NCBI RefSeq assembly: GCF_000247815.1
Contig: NC_021680.1
Span: 3,726,757-3,790,756 of the forward strand
DNA: 64,000 nucleotides
Source of the DNA: Ficedula albicollis
Lineage: Eukaryota; Chordata; Aves; Passeriformes; Muscicapidae
Direction: 5' to 3'
Both the position numbers and the translations under genes were made by a program. Below are positions 33,708 through 46,739 of this stretch, piece by piece. Under the pieces are notes generated by a model. The model was not told the origin of the DNA. It made no database searches and saw only the letters and a program-made list of their open reading frames with translations. Positions within the stretch are counted from its first letter, which is position 1, and every line of letters starts with the position of its first letter.

Positions 33708-36700
33708 CTGGAAATGCATGTTGGAAAACGAGCTGCATGCTTCCATACACATTTGGAGGAATAACCTCCCTTTGCCACAGGATGCTCTGGGTGCCAGCTC
33801 TGCAGAGTGGGAACGAAGGGAGTCTCACAGGGAGAGCTGCTCCCTGCCAGCACTGCCACAACCACCACTTTCTAAGGGACTGCCATGCTAAAGAAACAGT
33901 CATTTTGCTCTTGGGAAGCCAATCAATAGCTGGTCGTTAAAACCATAGAAACAACAATTCTGACTAAACATGGCATGAATGTTTGATCACAGCTCTGTGG
34001 TCTGTATCCACAGCTATGAGACAAAATCCCAAGGCCTGTTCACAACAACAGAGATCAAGTGGGGAATTTCTCACAGCTAATTTTAGACATTTAAAGTAGG
34101 CAATGCCACCACAGCTGCCAGAGAGGGAGGGAACCACAGCCATATAGCCTCATTAAAAATTCACCCAGCTGACCTTAAATGCCTCCCCAGGGTTGGGGTG
34201 AGCACAGCTAACCCACTGCATGTCAGGACCAAGTATTCCTCTAAGTGCCCAGGAGGAACATGAGGAATAAGAAGGGACATGCCAGGTAAGTTATGTTGCT
34301 GCAGCACCATCAAAATCTGTCCAGCTCAGTTCTGATATAATCACTGCAGCCTTGCTGCAGAGGAAGAGCTCACCCATCTTGCACAGCTGTGAGATAGGAA
34401 TTTCCTCATCAGCTCTGCAACCAAGGGGTCAGAACAAGCATTAAACCACGAGTCAACAGTGGGAACAAGTCAAAGCCAAAGAATCTGAGAGGCAAAGAAG
34501 GAAAGAGACTATGGGAAGATAAAACAAATCCCCCTCCAGGCACATAAACCACGCCTAAGACTGGCAGCTGGCACCCAGGGCAGCGCTGCCTGTGACACAA
34601 AGGTGTGACACGACCAGCTTACCTGCAGTGCCTCAAAGAGGTCGTACATGTTGACTGGAGGCAGGGATGCTGGCAGGGTGTCCCCAGAGCAGGCCAGGAG
34701 CAGGGCTGCCTGCTGCTCAGCATCGTCAGGAGCAGGTGGAGGGGCCAGGCTCTGACCCGCCGAGGGCGTCGCGCCGCTGGGGGGGCTGGGGGCAGAGCAG
34801 GCACAAAACAACCCAGTCACAAAAGCAGCACCAGCTGTGGCTGTCTCACAGCAGGGGCCTTGCTGTCTGCACCAGCTGATGTGGTCCAGATGTACACAAA
34901 ATTATTTCAGCTTCTTTTAAATTTCAGCTTAACGAGGAGTGTGGCTTGACTCCCAACATGCTTAAACAGGCTCGGTTGTGCAACTTTTGTTGCTTGCAGC
35001 CAATAGTTTCTACCCAGCATAAAAAATTAAGGCACATGCAACATTAAACTGGAACACTGGCCGTTAGGCAGAGTTGTTTGTAGTGCTACAACCAAATCAT
35101 AAAACACCCACGACCTCCTGTCAACTGCTAGAGGCTGCCACAGACAAACAAAACTGCCTCCTCATACGTGAACGCTGCCAGATGCACTGCACAAACTCTT
35201 TGACACCGAGACTCCAAACAGGAGGATCTCAAAGCCCTGCTAACTGGAAAGAGGTGCTAAGGAACCATAAACACATTTGGATGCAGGAAATGACAGGATG
35301 GCAGTGTCCTGCAGGTCCCCACTGACATTTCAACCCTGTGCCTCCACAAAGGCAGAGAATTGCTGTTACTGGAGTTTCCAAACAGCAGTAATGAACTGCT
35401 GGACAAGCACAGGTAGGGGAGAGAGATGTAACACTGCCCTACAGTCCAGTGCTGGGAAATCCCCATGTTCTCACTCCCTGTTTAGCTGTACAATCCTCCA
35501 TACCGATGCCTTCCTAGTGCGTGAAAGCAAGACACCATCAACACACACAAAAGAAGCTGAGCCATGCAGTAATTCCAAGACTAGCAAAACCCATGTACAT
35601 TATCAGTGTCCTGCCAGCTCCTTACCACTCAATTAAGTTGTTGTAAGCAACAACACTGTTCTTCAGATATGGCTGAGGGTTGACATTGCTGCCAAAGGCA
35701 TACTTGAAATGGCCATCCCTCAGACGATAGGCTTTCCTCCTGGATATCACAGAGGTCAGGATGTCCTTAAGGTGGTTCTGCAACAACAACAAAAAAAAAT
35801 CTTGAGACATGTGCTGACTTACTCATTCATGGCTAGAAGGGCCTCACCAACTGGCAGCACAGAAAAAGTGCTGCAATGACCACAGGGATCTGAAGATGGA
35901 AGGGAACCAGCATCTGGACAAATGACAGAATGTTTTCATTGCTCAACACTTGGATACAGAGAACATGGCACTTTTTGAGCACTGTAAGCATCAGCCTGTG
36001 AACTACACTTTAATATGTGACGTCCTGCTTCAAATGTCAAAGGAGTGTCTTCAATGATAGGAAATTCCCAACCTCTCATTAAGGTTAAGGTTTCATAACT
36101 GACACTAGATGTTATACTTGTTAAAATACACGCCCTGAAACGACAGTGAAAAGCCACTCACTCATCTTTTTCATCTGCCTGAAAAGTGCTGGAGAAGGAA
36201 CCATCTGAAAAAAACAAGCAGACAACAACTTAATTTGGCCTCACTCCCAGATGGGGAACTCACGTTGGCCTCCACGTGCTGGGTGCAGAAACCATCCACA
36301 CATCAATGCTGTGTCATTCCTGGGATGTGGAAAGTGATGCACCACCAATAGCCAAAGGCAAACCAGGGTTTCACCTGCAGGTATCACCTGATCCTGTCCC
36401 TTCGTGGCCAGGCCAGACCCTGTGCCTGTAACAGACTGCTTTTTATAGAACTGGTCAAGCTGGCATTCCCATTCTGTCCCTGCTTTTAAGTGATGCTTTT
36501 TAAGCATTTTCCTCAACAGCTGCTTAAGCATGCCTGGGGTATTGTGCAGGTACATCAAAATGAACACTCGCAGGCAGAAGTCCAAGACTTTACATCTGGG
36601 GCACAAGATTCTCCATTCTCACCTCACTCTGGGGCAAAAGGGTGATTGGAGAACAATCAGAGCAGCAGCTTTCCACCCCATGCTGGGGGACAACACCCCA

Positions 36701-39700
36701 GACTGCACACAGAGCCTTTTGCCCCCAGGCCAGCCTCACCTCCACAGCATAAACAACTGCTGTCACTGCCTCCTCGGTGACATTGTCCAGCCCGTGCTCA
36801 TAGGCAGTGACAATCATCCTTCCTTCCAGCTGGCCACGTGTTGGCAGCATCATGGTGTGAGAGCACAGCTTCAAATCATCATCCTCCTGAGGATCCTTTG
36901 CCACAAACTGCTGGGCTCCTGACAGTGGGTTCTGAGGCTGGAACCGGTGCTGTCATGAACACAACATTAAAGGTTATATTCATTCAGACCCTTGGGTTCA
37001 TCAAGGGGACATCCCTCCTCCACTCAGAAAGCATACACCTACAAAAAATCCTCAAAAAATCCTCCCCAATGACTCGTGACTGAAGAAATTGCCAAGTCAG
37101 AGTTGGTGTCATTTCACTGGACTTGTCCAGTAGCACCCCAAACCATCTTTGGGTACTTTGGGTATCCACAACACACTGCAGCAAGAAATTCTACACACCA
37201 CATGAAGACTCACCTGCTCTGCTTTGCTCTGTATCTCCCCACCTGCTAGATTTGTTTGATTCTCCCGGGAGTCCCAAATGTGGTCAGTGACTGTCCTTTC
37301 TATCTCCTTTCACGCTACCCAGGCCAGTGAGTGGACTTTCACATCTCTCAGACACCTTCTGTGTTGAGGAGTTCTCATCTATTTAATCATTTCTTGTACA
37401 GAAGGGTATCCTTTTACTATCTGCACAGTTTCCCTCCAGATTAAAACCCATAATCCTGAACTTGTGTGACTGATTCTTCCACTTCTCTAGTGCTTTAAAC
37501 TTAGCCCAATTCCAGCACTAATTTCATACTCCAGTCTCCCTGTGTACTTCCACTACTCTAAGCAGAGCTGTGCTACAGAACAGCCAAGAGACAGATTAGG
37601 ACTATTTTTCAGAACTGACTTGGTTATTTAGGGAAAAAAACCTCATCACAGAACAAGAATTCATACCAGAAGGAGGCATTTCCCAGGCCATGCGTATTCC
37701 AGCCCAAATCCTTGGCTGCTTTGTGTCTCAAGCTCTGAGTGCTTGTGATGGCTCCCCAGATAAAGGGGGGAACAAAGCAAAAGGAAATTATTGATCCTTG
37801 AGCACAGCAGTGTGCTTGGCCCAGCTCTAACCTGCAAGGGAACAAGACTCCTCACACTCCCTCTACTCTCCAGTGGCTGTGGAATGGAGTTTGCTGCAAG
37901 GCTCTTATGGGGCACCTGGACAAACATGTATTCATAAATGAATATGTGCTCATATTTTAAATATGAACAATGAATATGCAGCAAAGTAGATTTCTCACAT
38001 CTTCATTTCCGGGGAGAAAGGGGGGATGCTTTAGTCAAAGGACAGTGTGGCATTTAACTCAAAGTGAAAAACCAATCCACCCACTGCTGATGTGAAAGCA
38101 GGTTTCCCTCCCCATAACTCTAAAGATTTAAGCTTTCATTACAGGAAAGTTGCATGCCTGGAAAAAAAGACCTTCAAAATGTAAGCAACTCTCAAGAGGA
38201 ATGTGGTTTGGGAGAGCAGAAGCCAACTGGAATGGACCTGCAGTCATTCACAGCTGTTTTCCTGGCCAGTGAGGGAAATATTACGAAATGTCCAAGTTCA
38301 CACTACTTAGAATTCCACTAGTACCAGACAAGCCCATTAATAAAATGCACTTCGTACAGTGTTTACTGCCAAGCCTTCCTGAACATCTGTGCAGACACTC
38401 ACGAGAAATCTGGTGTATCCTAGGAGTAGTGAGTAAATCAAATTCTAAGACTTCCAGTACTCTACAACTTGCTGCTGAAACTCTTATCTACTTGCTACTG
38501 AGCTGAAGAGTTACAGTGAAGTTTTAAGACAGGCAAGGTAACACAGACTGAATTCAGAACATCACAGTTCAGCTTGCAGCTGTGAGCACTGCAAAGTAAT
38601 TTGACAATTTCTAGATACAAGGAGCCTTCAGCTGGACTTGCACTCCTTTGGAACACTGGTCTGTGAAGCACACAGAGAGAATGCTTAATCACAGTCCCTA
38701 GAAGGGCACTATGCACCTTATCAAACCCTGCCTGTTGAAGAGAGAGCACCATCCCAAATCTCTGTCACAACAGGCCCTCTCCACACTGGTCTGGCAGCAC
38801 AGAAACAAGTGCAGAACAGGGGTTTGACAGTACTGGGTGGATGTACAGATCCTTCCTTTGCTGCAAGATGAACTGGATCTGGCATGTTTCTGTGCCACCT
38901 ACCAGAAGACAGCACCTTTGAAAAACATTTTCAGTTCCCAAACAACTTGATCTTTGGAAAACACTACACCCAAGGAATATGTTGCTTCTAATTCTTTGAG
39001 AGTTAGTCAGAGAATTCTGCCTGACTGCCTAAATAAATAGTAAAGCACTTATTTTAAGAATTTGGCAGATGTGTAAAGAGAACCACAGAGACTTACATCA
39101 AACTTTTGGCGAACCGAAGAAATCTTTTTCTTCCCTTTGGGTTTTCCAGGTTTAGTTGCAGAGCCACCTGGCCACGGCAGAGATCCAGCACCTTCTACAA
39201 ATTGAGAAGAAGAAACAAAACAAATAAAAACAAAACAAAACACACACACAAAAAACCCACAACAAACAACAACAGACCAAACAAACAACAACAGACCAAA
39301 CAAACAAAAACAAAAAAACCCCACTCGGTGTTGCTCATTTAGGGCCAGAATGAAAACCTTAACATTTGGCCACCTGCTAAGCCTCAAACCAAAATCAACA
39401 GCCATAGCACAGAGGAAGGTTTTCTGAGGGGAGAACACTTTTGGTAGCCCCTCAGCTACTTTGACTCACTCACAACAGCCATGACTTATCTAGCAATTTC
39501 TGTCCACACACCACACAAAAACCATGGTGGAATGAGAGAGATAAGCACAGCCTGTAAAAAAAACCCAAAAGGAAGGAACAAGAGCTTGCCTGGAGGTGGG
39601 TTCCCCTCTCACCCACTCCTGGTTTAGGTCAGATGCTAAACCACCTGAATTGAGCAGTCTGACTCCCCAGCTCTCCTTCTGCTTCAGCAAGATTTGTCGT

Positions 39701-42700
39701 GGATCCTTATTAAACACCACAGCTCTGATTGTTGTGTTACACTGAAGAGAAGGAGCGGGGGGAAGAACTGCAGAGGCTACTGAGCCCAGGAGCAGGATGT
39801 CACTAAGTGACCAGTAAGTAAACAGCTGACAAAGAGGTACCTGCTTAGTACCAATGAATAAATACATTTGGTCACATCATCAGCTCAAAAGTCCACTGAA
39901 CGCTGCCTGACAGCTACACCTACAGCAGGCCAAACCACATCCTGATAATCACACATCTCTTGGCAAGGACAGCCTAGCAAATTTCCTGCTGAGAGGTTTA
40001 CAGCATCTGTGAGCAATTAATTCCTTCAAGAACACTGGGAACATTGGCTTAGGACAGCCCTGCATTGGATGTGTGTGCTTGCTGACAGGGACCAAGTGCA
40101 ACTCAGAGACTGGACAGCCCTCTCGTGGCTACAGAGCAGCCTCTGCTGTGTGCCTCCAGCACCCTCCTGCCCTGGTTTGGCACTGCAAGTGAGCATCCTT
40201 TTATTTTGGAGCAGAGCATGCCCTGAGCCGGGTCCCTGCCCACCTCCAGGGAGCTTAACTCGGCTCTGAAGGGACTTGAGCTGCCTCCAAAGCAGAGGCC
40301 AGGCAATTCTGACAGCACAGCAATGTCTTGGGCATTCCCTGACCTCACCTCAGCCAGAATGTCATTTCCTCCAGACAGGGACAAGAAGCTAACATTATAT
40401 AGTCTCTATTTTAATGTTTAAGCCTTTGCACATCTCACCACCCACAGCCTGGTTAGCCTCACTGAGCATTGACCAACGCCCAGTTGTGGCTCTCTCCTGC
40501 TCCCACAATTCTCACCAACTTCACACCAACCTCCAGCTGCCCCAACTATGCTTAATTTGCTGTAACCAAGAGTTAACTATGTTTAATTTGCTGTAAACAC
40601 AGTTATACCACAGCCCTGTTCATAAGGAATGAGGCTGACTAGTCCCACACTCACAAGCACCATGTTCCCCGAACTGGAAAAATAAAATTCTAACAGGATC
40701 AGGCTCAAGTAGAGGATTGAGGTGAAGTTTTTGAATGCTCACCTGTTAAGAAGGGATTAGAAACACCCTACACACAAAGATGGCACATTCTCCCTATATT
40801 AAAATAAAAGTGGACCAAGAAGTTTAGCTACATCCTATTAGAGAGGTGGAAACCCATAGCCTACAAACCCTCTTGGTCAAAATCCACTGGTCAATTTAAG
40901 AAATTAAAAGATCATAAACAAAACCTCCCCAAAAAATTGTACTGCTCATCAATACAGGAGAGGCCCTAATAACAGGGCATAGGAAACCACTGTGGAGCAT
41001 CACATCAAGCCTCACAAAGATCCTTCACAGCCTCATTTGTGACCAGAGAAAGTGCAATGGATGGAAATGGAAAACGCAAACACACTTTTCTCTGACAGTG
41101 TTCTACAGATATATTAGGTTACAATTAAGTCTGAATTTTTAAAATACTTTTTGTAAGGAAAAATAATATAATAGATTTTAAATTAAATGGCAACTAAATT
41201 TTTTAGGCTTTGACAGTAGATCTGAAAGATGCAACTTAACTGAATCTCAACGTGCACATTTAACAAGAACTTGGCCAAACTCAGCTGAAAACAAGGAAAA
41301 GGTGAGATACAATCTCCTACTCCACACTATAACCAGCCCATAGCAGAATTTTTGGTTCCTTTTCCAGGTTTTCATATTACCAAGCCTGACTTGCACTAGA
41401 TGAAGAAAGCAAAATTTCCCTCTAGCATTCTAAGAAAACCAGTACTTGCCTTCCTGGCCACAAATGACAAGGCTGGGTTGGCTCAGGCATGAAACTTCAG
41501 AGATGTCTGCAGCTTTTATTTCATCTTGCTAGCGAAGGAATCAGACCTGAACAAGCCACAGCAGTGGCTGCTGCTCTGCCCTCAAAGATCAGCAACAGAT
41601 AAAAACATTTTTCTAGGAGCTGCCACATCTCTGCACGGCAGCAGCCAGTGCAGACAGAGCCTGCCAGGTTTGCCTGGCACACTGCATGAGGGAAGGGGAC
41701 CAAAAAAAGCCACAGCAGTGGCTGCTGCTCTGCCCTCAAAGATCAGCAACAGATAAAAACATTTTTCTAGGAGCTGCCACATCTCTGCACGGCAGCAGCC
41801 AGTGCAGACAGAGCCTGCCAGGTTTGCCTGGCACACTGCATGAGGGAAGGACAAAGGTACAGAGAAAGTCACCACAGAAAGCAGCAGACAGAGAGAAAAC
41901 ACACATTTCCCACGCCTGTTTACTTGATCTTCAGTTTGGAGGGGGTTGTTTGTTTTAATCTTCTTGCAGCAACAAAGGTTTTGGTCAGGTATTCTGCTGA
42001 TATTTTGGCTGCCAAAAACTCACACTCCCAATTTCCTACTTTCCCTCCCTTCTCAGTACTCTGAAGGGAAGCAAACACAAGCAACCTGAGCCAATTTCAC
42101 AGCTGAGAGGTCTCTAAGCAAAGCCCGTGGACAAACCTGATGAAACAAAATGTTCCTGTTATTCCACCCGAGCTCTAATTCACTGCATCAGCTTTTAATT
42201 GGCACCAGACTGCTACTAAATAAATTAAATCCTTACATCACTAACTCAAGTGCTTGCAATTGTCTCAGTTTTATTGCTAACATTTAGCTAGGAAAGAAGG
42301 GAACAGTTCAAGCAAGATACATATTAACTCAGGAAACCTTGCTACCCTGAGTGCTTGCAACTGTCCAACAAACAATATTTTCCAATACAATATGAAGTAC
42401 AATTTTACCACTGACCATGTGATTACTATTTCAATACAAAATAACATTTTAAGGACAGTTCTTTCCCCTCCTTTCTCACACCAAATTGGAAAGTGCATGC
42501 ATCAGTAACCCTTGTGTTAGCGTGACAAGTGCCTCAAAAACACTTCTTTAAAGTTACTATTTCCATGAATCATGAAGTAAACACCTTCTACCCAAAAGAA
42601 AGTGGTTAAGACAAAAGCCTGTTAGCTTTCCATTCTTACATGGCGGGGGAAAAAATACAGAGAGAAAGAAAAAAACAAACCACCAAGGAAAAAAAAAACC

Positions 42701-45700
42701 CTAGCAGGTATCAGACTGGCATCTAGGGGACAAAAAAGAAATCTAGATGTTAACAGTATTCCACTCATACTGCATTTTCCTGGGCTTGCATGCAGCTGAT
42801 AGTGAGATCCTGCCTGTAAGAGAAACCAGAAAGAGGAGCCTCAGCACAGATCAGCTCCCAAATCATTGGGAGACTCTGCACTGATCTGTGGACAGCAAAA
42901 CTGAGCCTCTGGAAGGGACAAGCAGAATGAACTGTTGGCTCCAGAGCACCAAACCATGTCTTTAAGACCACACTGCCATGATTAAACTGACTTATTTCAA
43001 GCTGACTGATGCAATCTGTGGATAGAGGCAGCCAAAGCTTGCCTGAAAGCCCTGGAGGCGACCAGCAGGGGGAAAGGATCCTGGCCAGCTGGTTCACCAC
43101 CACACTGGTGCCACTGACCTGCTGCCCCACTACAACCAGGGTTCTTGGAGAGCTCTGAAGAGAGCAGCTGCAATGGGACATGAGAAAAGACCTTCAGGGA
43201 CTTGAAATTCAAGAGGTCAGGCAGGAAAGGATGAGCATATGGAAAGCACCCTGCCCTGCTGGAGCTCCTACCTTCCACACAATCCTAACTGTGAAATCCT
43301 AATCCTTTTCAGTTTCCCTTGAAAAAGGAACACCTGGGAGAGCTTGCTGATGAATCCTGACCAGACAGCTGCATGCCATCACTGAGTGGCATAAAGAGAC
43401 AAATGACATTCAGGACAGCTGAGCCCAGACAGGATATATACACAGGAATAAAAAAACCCCAACCTCAGGCACATGGCAAGAGGCTCTAGCCTGACCACTG
43501 CCTCTCAGAAGATCTCTGAGCTATGAACTCCAGCCCAACACTCACAGCAGCTCACTGCTCAGCTCAGAGAACAGCCTCCCTCCCCCTCCTCATTTAGACT
43601 CAGCTGCTCCAGGTGATAATCAGGGGGATCACTGCTCCTGTGTAATTAGTTATTCAAAGTTAAAAGCAAGGAGAAGCAGATTCAGACATAAACCTTCTGA
43701 TTTATGTGAGTCCAGACCTCAAAAGGGAGCAAGTTTAGGACACACAAGGTGTTTCTGAAGTTTCTGAAGAGCAAACAAAGCAATTTTGGAGGTGGGGACA
43801 ATTAACATTTAATTAGCACAGCTACCAGAGTTAAGGACCAGCTCCAACACAAAAACCCATGAGCATCCATGAATTTTGCAGGCATTATTTCCCTTAGCTA
43901 CAACAGGCACCTCAATAACAGACATTGTCTCAAGAAACCCAGCTCTCAGGTCTCAGCCCATGTGAGCTGTAACAATTTTCTCTGCTTTCCTACACAGCAG
44001 TTCCACAACTTGAATTGCAGCTCAATTGCCCTTGCTACCACATCTCTGGGATAAGAGCTCTTTTGAAGACCAAACCAAACACACCCTGCAACCCTGAGGA
44101 CAGCCATTGCAGACACCCACAAAGTTAAAATGTAATTCTAGATGCTCACAAAGTTAAAATGCCAACTAGCTGCAGACCATTGGGTTAATTGGTCATAGCT
44201 CAACCAAGACTCCCTGTAAGCACTTTTCTATCAGATATGCACTTGAAATCAAGACCAGTCAGCAATACCCAGCTCTTCACAATGACCAGGAGCAAAGTTC
44301 AGAGGAGAAAAAAGTAAGCAAAGCACATCAAAGAAAAAGCTGCATCTGCCTTTATCCTTCAGCTCACAGCCCAATCCAGAAATCAAACCAGATTATCACA
44401 GGCAGCAATCCAGCATCAGCCTCTAACCAAGCACACACACCTTAGTCACAGAAGCATCTCTACTAAAATCAGCTGAAACACTATTTTTGCTACATTTTTA
44501 CCTGTGTGGCAAAAAACCCCATGAATATTAAAGCTGAGAACATTGGAGTCTGTGCACACAGAGCCCAAACACACAAGTGGCAGTACTACACCAAGTGTTT
44601 AATGAGGCTTCTCAGGACTCACCTGGGGCAGAGACCAAGATCTGGCATCGGGTGAGAATAGCCAGGAGGAAATCATTGTGTGAGTGGACTGTGGAGAGAG
44701 GGAGAGGGAGAGAGAGAGCTCATTAGCGACTGTGGAGAGAGGGAGAGGGAGAGAGAGAGAGCTCATTAGTAGCACACCAGTGCCCAGAGGCACCCCCCCA
44801 AGCCACCCTAAAGTATCTCCCCACCTGCTCAGTTCATTTGCAATTCAATTTTTTTTGAGAGTTTTCTTCTACTGGGCTGAGAATCTACTACAACACAGAA
44901 GATACTACACACAGCACAGAAACAATGAGGTCATTTCTCAGCGTTACACATACACACAGTGTGCTACAGCTACTTGACAAGTCAGGTGTTTTCAGCCAGC
45001 CAGGGGAGGTTTTCCAGAACATAGAGCAATTGTGTATTAGAGAAAGTGAAAACAATTTCAGGGGCAGGATCAAGAGGGTTATAGGATCCTCTTTGGAGTC
45101 TGAGCACCAAAAATCTCCCTGCAGGGATCACAAATGTGGAAGCCAGGAGGCCCCACAGTAATCTCAGCAACACCCACCCGTGTTTGCAGACACAGTTAAG
45201 CAAGGATGGAGGAATCTCATCCATCAGCACTCCCCCAGGCAAGGAAGGACCTGCCTGCTGCAAATGCACCCAGGTGAATCCAGAGCTCTCTCCCCCTACT
45301 TCAGCTACAACCAAAGGGAAAGCACAGAGAGGATTGTGCCTCCACAGTGACATTTTTAAAAAATGGCTTCTTGGTTGCTGGAACAGCATATTTTACGTTT
45401 TTGACACATTTGCACAATGCCAACTTGTCTGTCAGCGCCGGGGTTGCACAGGGACTTCCCCATGCAAACCAGGGCTCCTCCCACCATTTTAACCCCCTTG
45501 CTGCTGGAGCCCCGGCCACTGCTATTTCCCTCACAAGCATTTTCCCTGCTCAGGAAGCACCACGGAGCCCGCAGGAGCTTCCAGGCCTGGCAGGGAAACG
45601 AACACCAGGTGTCATTTTACCATTGTCCTGCGTGAGAAGCCTGCGTGCTTCCAGGTCAAACTCCTCCTTACTGATCTTCTGTTTGAACCAGAGCTTCAGG

Positions 45701-46555
45701 TTGGCCCAGTACCTCGGGAAGAGCAGGGGAGCACAGAATCAATTGGGTTGGAAAAGACCTCGGAGGTGATCGAGCCCAACCTCCCAACACCCCTGCGTCA
45801 ACCAGACCGTGGCACTGAGTGACTCTTTCCTTCGGCACCTCTGGTTGATGCCTTCAGTTGCTGAGTGACTCTTTCCTTCAGCACCTCTGGTTGATGCCTT
45901 CAGTTGCAGGTTTTAAATTTTCCAGATTCTGTGCTGCATTGGGGTGTGACTCAACTCCATCAAAGTGTTACAAGTTTTCCTCACAGCTCAGTCACACAAA
46001 ACAATCCTTTTCCAGCCCAAGGACACCGCTGCAGCTTCAGCCCCAAAAAGTGCAAACAGCAGCGAATTGAGGAGAGAATCTGGGAGGATGGGACTGCAGA
46101 ACCTGGAGCTGGAACTGGACAATTAATCCCAATATGGAAATGGACCAAAACTTATAAAAGTGTGAAAACTCGTGACTCTGAGCCCATCTTGGGTGTAGCC
46201 ACAGCTGGGCTCTTGCACTGCCCAAAGTGAATCCTTTGAAGGGCTTTTAATAAACGCCTACCTTGCTCCTTTAGCACTGCCTAACCTCTGCTCTAGGCAG
46301 CCTCTGCAGGCACCAGGCTGAAGCGCAGACAGCGGAGGAAAAGCGCCGTTCGCACACCCAGCAAGGCCGAGGCTTTGCAGGGACACGGGGGAGGCCGGGA
46401 GGGTCCCGCAGCGCCCAGCCCCGAGCCAGCCGGGCGGGACAGCCCAGCCCCGCACACCCCCCGCTCCCCGAGGGCACTCACTGCTTCACGTTCTCGCCCA
46501 GCGCCTCGCTCAGGCTCTTCTTGGCCGCCTCCAGCTCGCTCACGTAAGTCGCCAT
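33555..46555 (-). CDS. TADA1: TADA1, SAGA complex subunit, eight exons
   Basis: This is transcriptional adaptor 1 (STAF42/ADA1), a histone-fold-containing subunit of the SAGA/STAGA histone acetyltransferase coactivator in the nucleus. Coding exons are 46555-46482, 45712-45621, 44688-44623, 39194-39097, 36949-36740, 35777-35626, 34785-34623 and 33707-33555. All junctions have GT/AG sites and compatible phases, giving 1008 nt and 335 aa, the same length as the human protein. Recognisable blocks include [13 protein letters not shown] at the start, [14 protein letters not shown] in exon 2, a basic [10 protein letters not shown] stretch in exon 4, a Glu/Asp patch in exon 5 followed by the histone-fold region, and the terminal KEGLLLC. 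The gene shares a divergent promoter with PRDX6. No disabling change is seen. Confidence 0.96.
34623..34785 (-). CDS. TADA1: TADA1 exon 7
   Basis: It encodes a Pro/Ala-rich linker ([20 protein letters not shown]), then the conserved [20 protein letters not shown] and [10 protein letters not shown]. With exon 6 the junction codon reads Cys where human has Ser. Confidence 0.95.
35626..35777 (-). CDS. TADA1: TADA1 exon 6
   Basis: It encodes [20 protein letters not shown] through NNLIE plus two bases. Strongly conserved; donor gtaagg. Confidence 0.96.
36740..36949 (-). CDS. TADA1: TADA1 exon 5
   Basis: Seventy codons, from [20 protein letters not shown] to VVYAVE, covering the start of the histone-fold region. 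Phase 0 at both ends; donor gtgagg. Confidence 0.96.
39097..39194 (-). CDS. TADA1: TADA1 exon 4
   Basis: It encodes [20 protein letters not shown] and [12 protein letters not shown]. Acceptor ttgtag, donor gtaagt. Confidence 0.95.
41553..41852. repeat. 153-bp tandem duplication in TADA1 intron 3
   Basis: AAGCCACAGCAGTGGCTGCT and the following bases through GCATGAGGGAAGG are repeated at an offset of 153 bp (41553-41705 and 41706-41852), nearly identical. Confidence 0.92.
44623..44688 (-). CDS. TADA1: TADA1 exon 3
   Basis: It encodes [20 protein letters not shown] plus Pro. The acceptor tctccacag lies in a CT-rich tract that is duplicated just upstream. Donor gtgagtc, one base into the next codon. 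Confidence 0.94.
44688..44770. repeat. 41-bp duplication of the exon 3 acceptor tract
   Basis: GACTGTGGAGAGAGGGAGAG with its GA-rich extension and CTCATTAG occurs twice. On the coding strand each copy is a CT-rich tract ending ccacag, so there are two candidate 3' splice sites, 41 nt apart. Confidence 0.88.
45621..45712 (-). CDS. TADA1: TADA1 exon 2
   Basis: It encodes [20 protein letters not shown] and ten more residues to QDN. It completes the Gln codon from exon 1 and ends with one base of a Val codon; donor gtaaaat. Confidence 0.95.
45731..45816 (-). mobile_element. CR1 LINE 3' tail, reverse orientation
   Basis: The plus strand reads CAGAATCAATTGGGTTGGAA, AAAGACCTCGGAGGTGATCG and AGCCCAACCTCC, the reverse complement of a CR1 tail. 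It abuts the LTR on its right. Confidence 0.85.
45817..46278 (+). mobile_element. LTR in TADA1 intron 1, pointing at PRDX6
   Basis: A forward-oriented LTR-like unit. A 45-bp block starting TGAGTGACTC is duplicated at its left end (45817-45861 and 45862-45906). It has a TATA box (ACTTATAAAAG, about 46150-46160) and an AATAAA (about 46249) about 95 bp downstream, as in U3/R. It ends near TTTAGCA (46278). About 200 bp match the reverse-oriented fragment at 17932-18150. Exact ends are uncertain; GCAC occurs on both sides. Confidence 0.7.
46482..46555 (-). CDS. TADA1: TADA1 exon 1
   Basis: It encodes [20 protein letters not shown] through NVK plus two bases of a Gln codon. Donor gtgagtg. The ATG at 46555 matches the conserved family start. 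Confidence 0.96.
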
Positions 46556-46679
46556 CACGGCCGAGCCCCTCAGCGCCGTCACGTGCCCGCCGCTCACGTG
46601 GCCGGGGGGGGCGGAGCCCGCGCGCAGGCGCAGAGCGGGCGGCGGCTCCGCAGCGGGACTGGCGCCGGGAGCTGCGGCC
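46556..46679. promoter_or_regulatory. Bidirectional TADA1/PRDX6 CpG promoter
   Basis: Only 124 bp separate the two start codons, which point away from each other. The segment is CpG-rich and TATA-less. It contains an antioxidant-response-element match on the minus strand (GTGACGGCGC, 46573-46582; consensus RTGACNNNGC), two CACGTG E-boxes (46580-46585 and 46595-46600), a GGGGGGCGG GC-box (about 46604-46614) and an NRF1-like GCGCAGGCGC (about 46622-46631). PRDX6 is a known NRF2 target in mammals; use of these sites here is inferred. Confidence 0.75.
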
Positions 46680-46691
46680 ATGCCGGGGCCG

Positions 46692-46739
<48 letters not shown>

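Larger units (their letters stand above)
33708..46481 (-). other. TADA1: TADA1 introns
   Basis: The largest introns are between exons 3 and 4 (39195-44622) and between exons 4 and 5 (36950-39096). No other gene is seen inside them. They carry a 153-bp tandem duplication (41553-41852), a 41-bp duplicated acceptor tract (44688-44770), a CR1 tail (45731-45816) and an LTR (45817-46278). An ACAAACAA-type A/C-rich simple stretch lies at 39210-39320. Confidence 0.8.
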
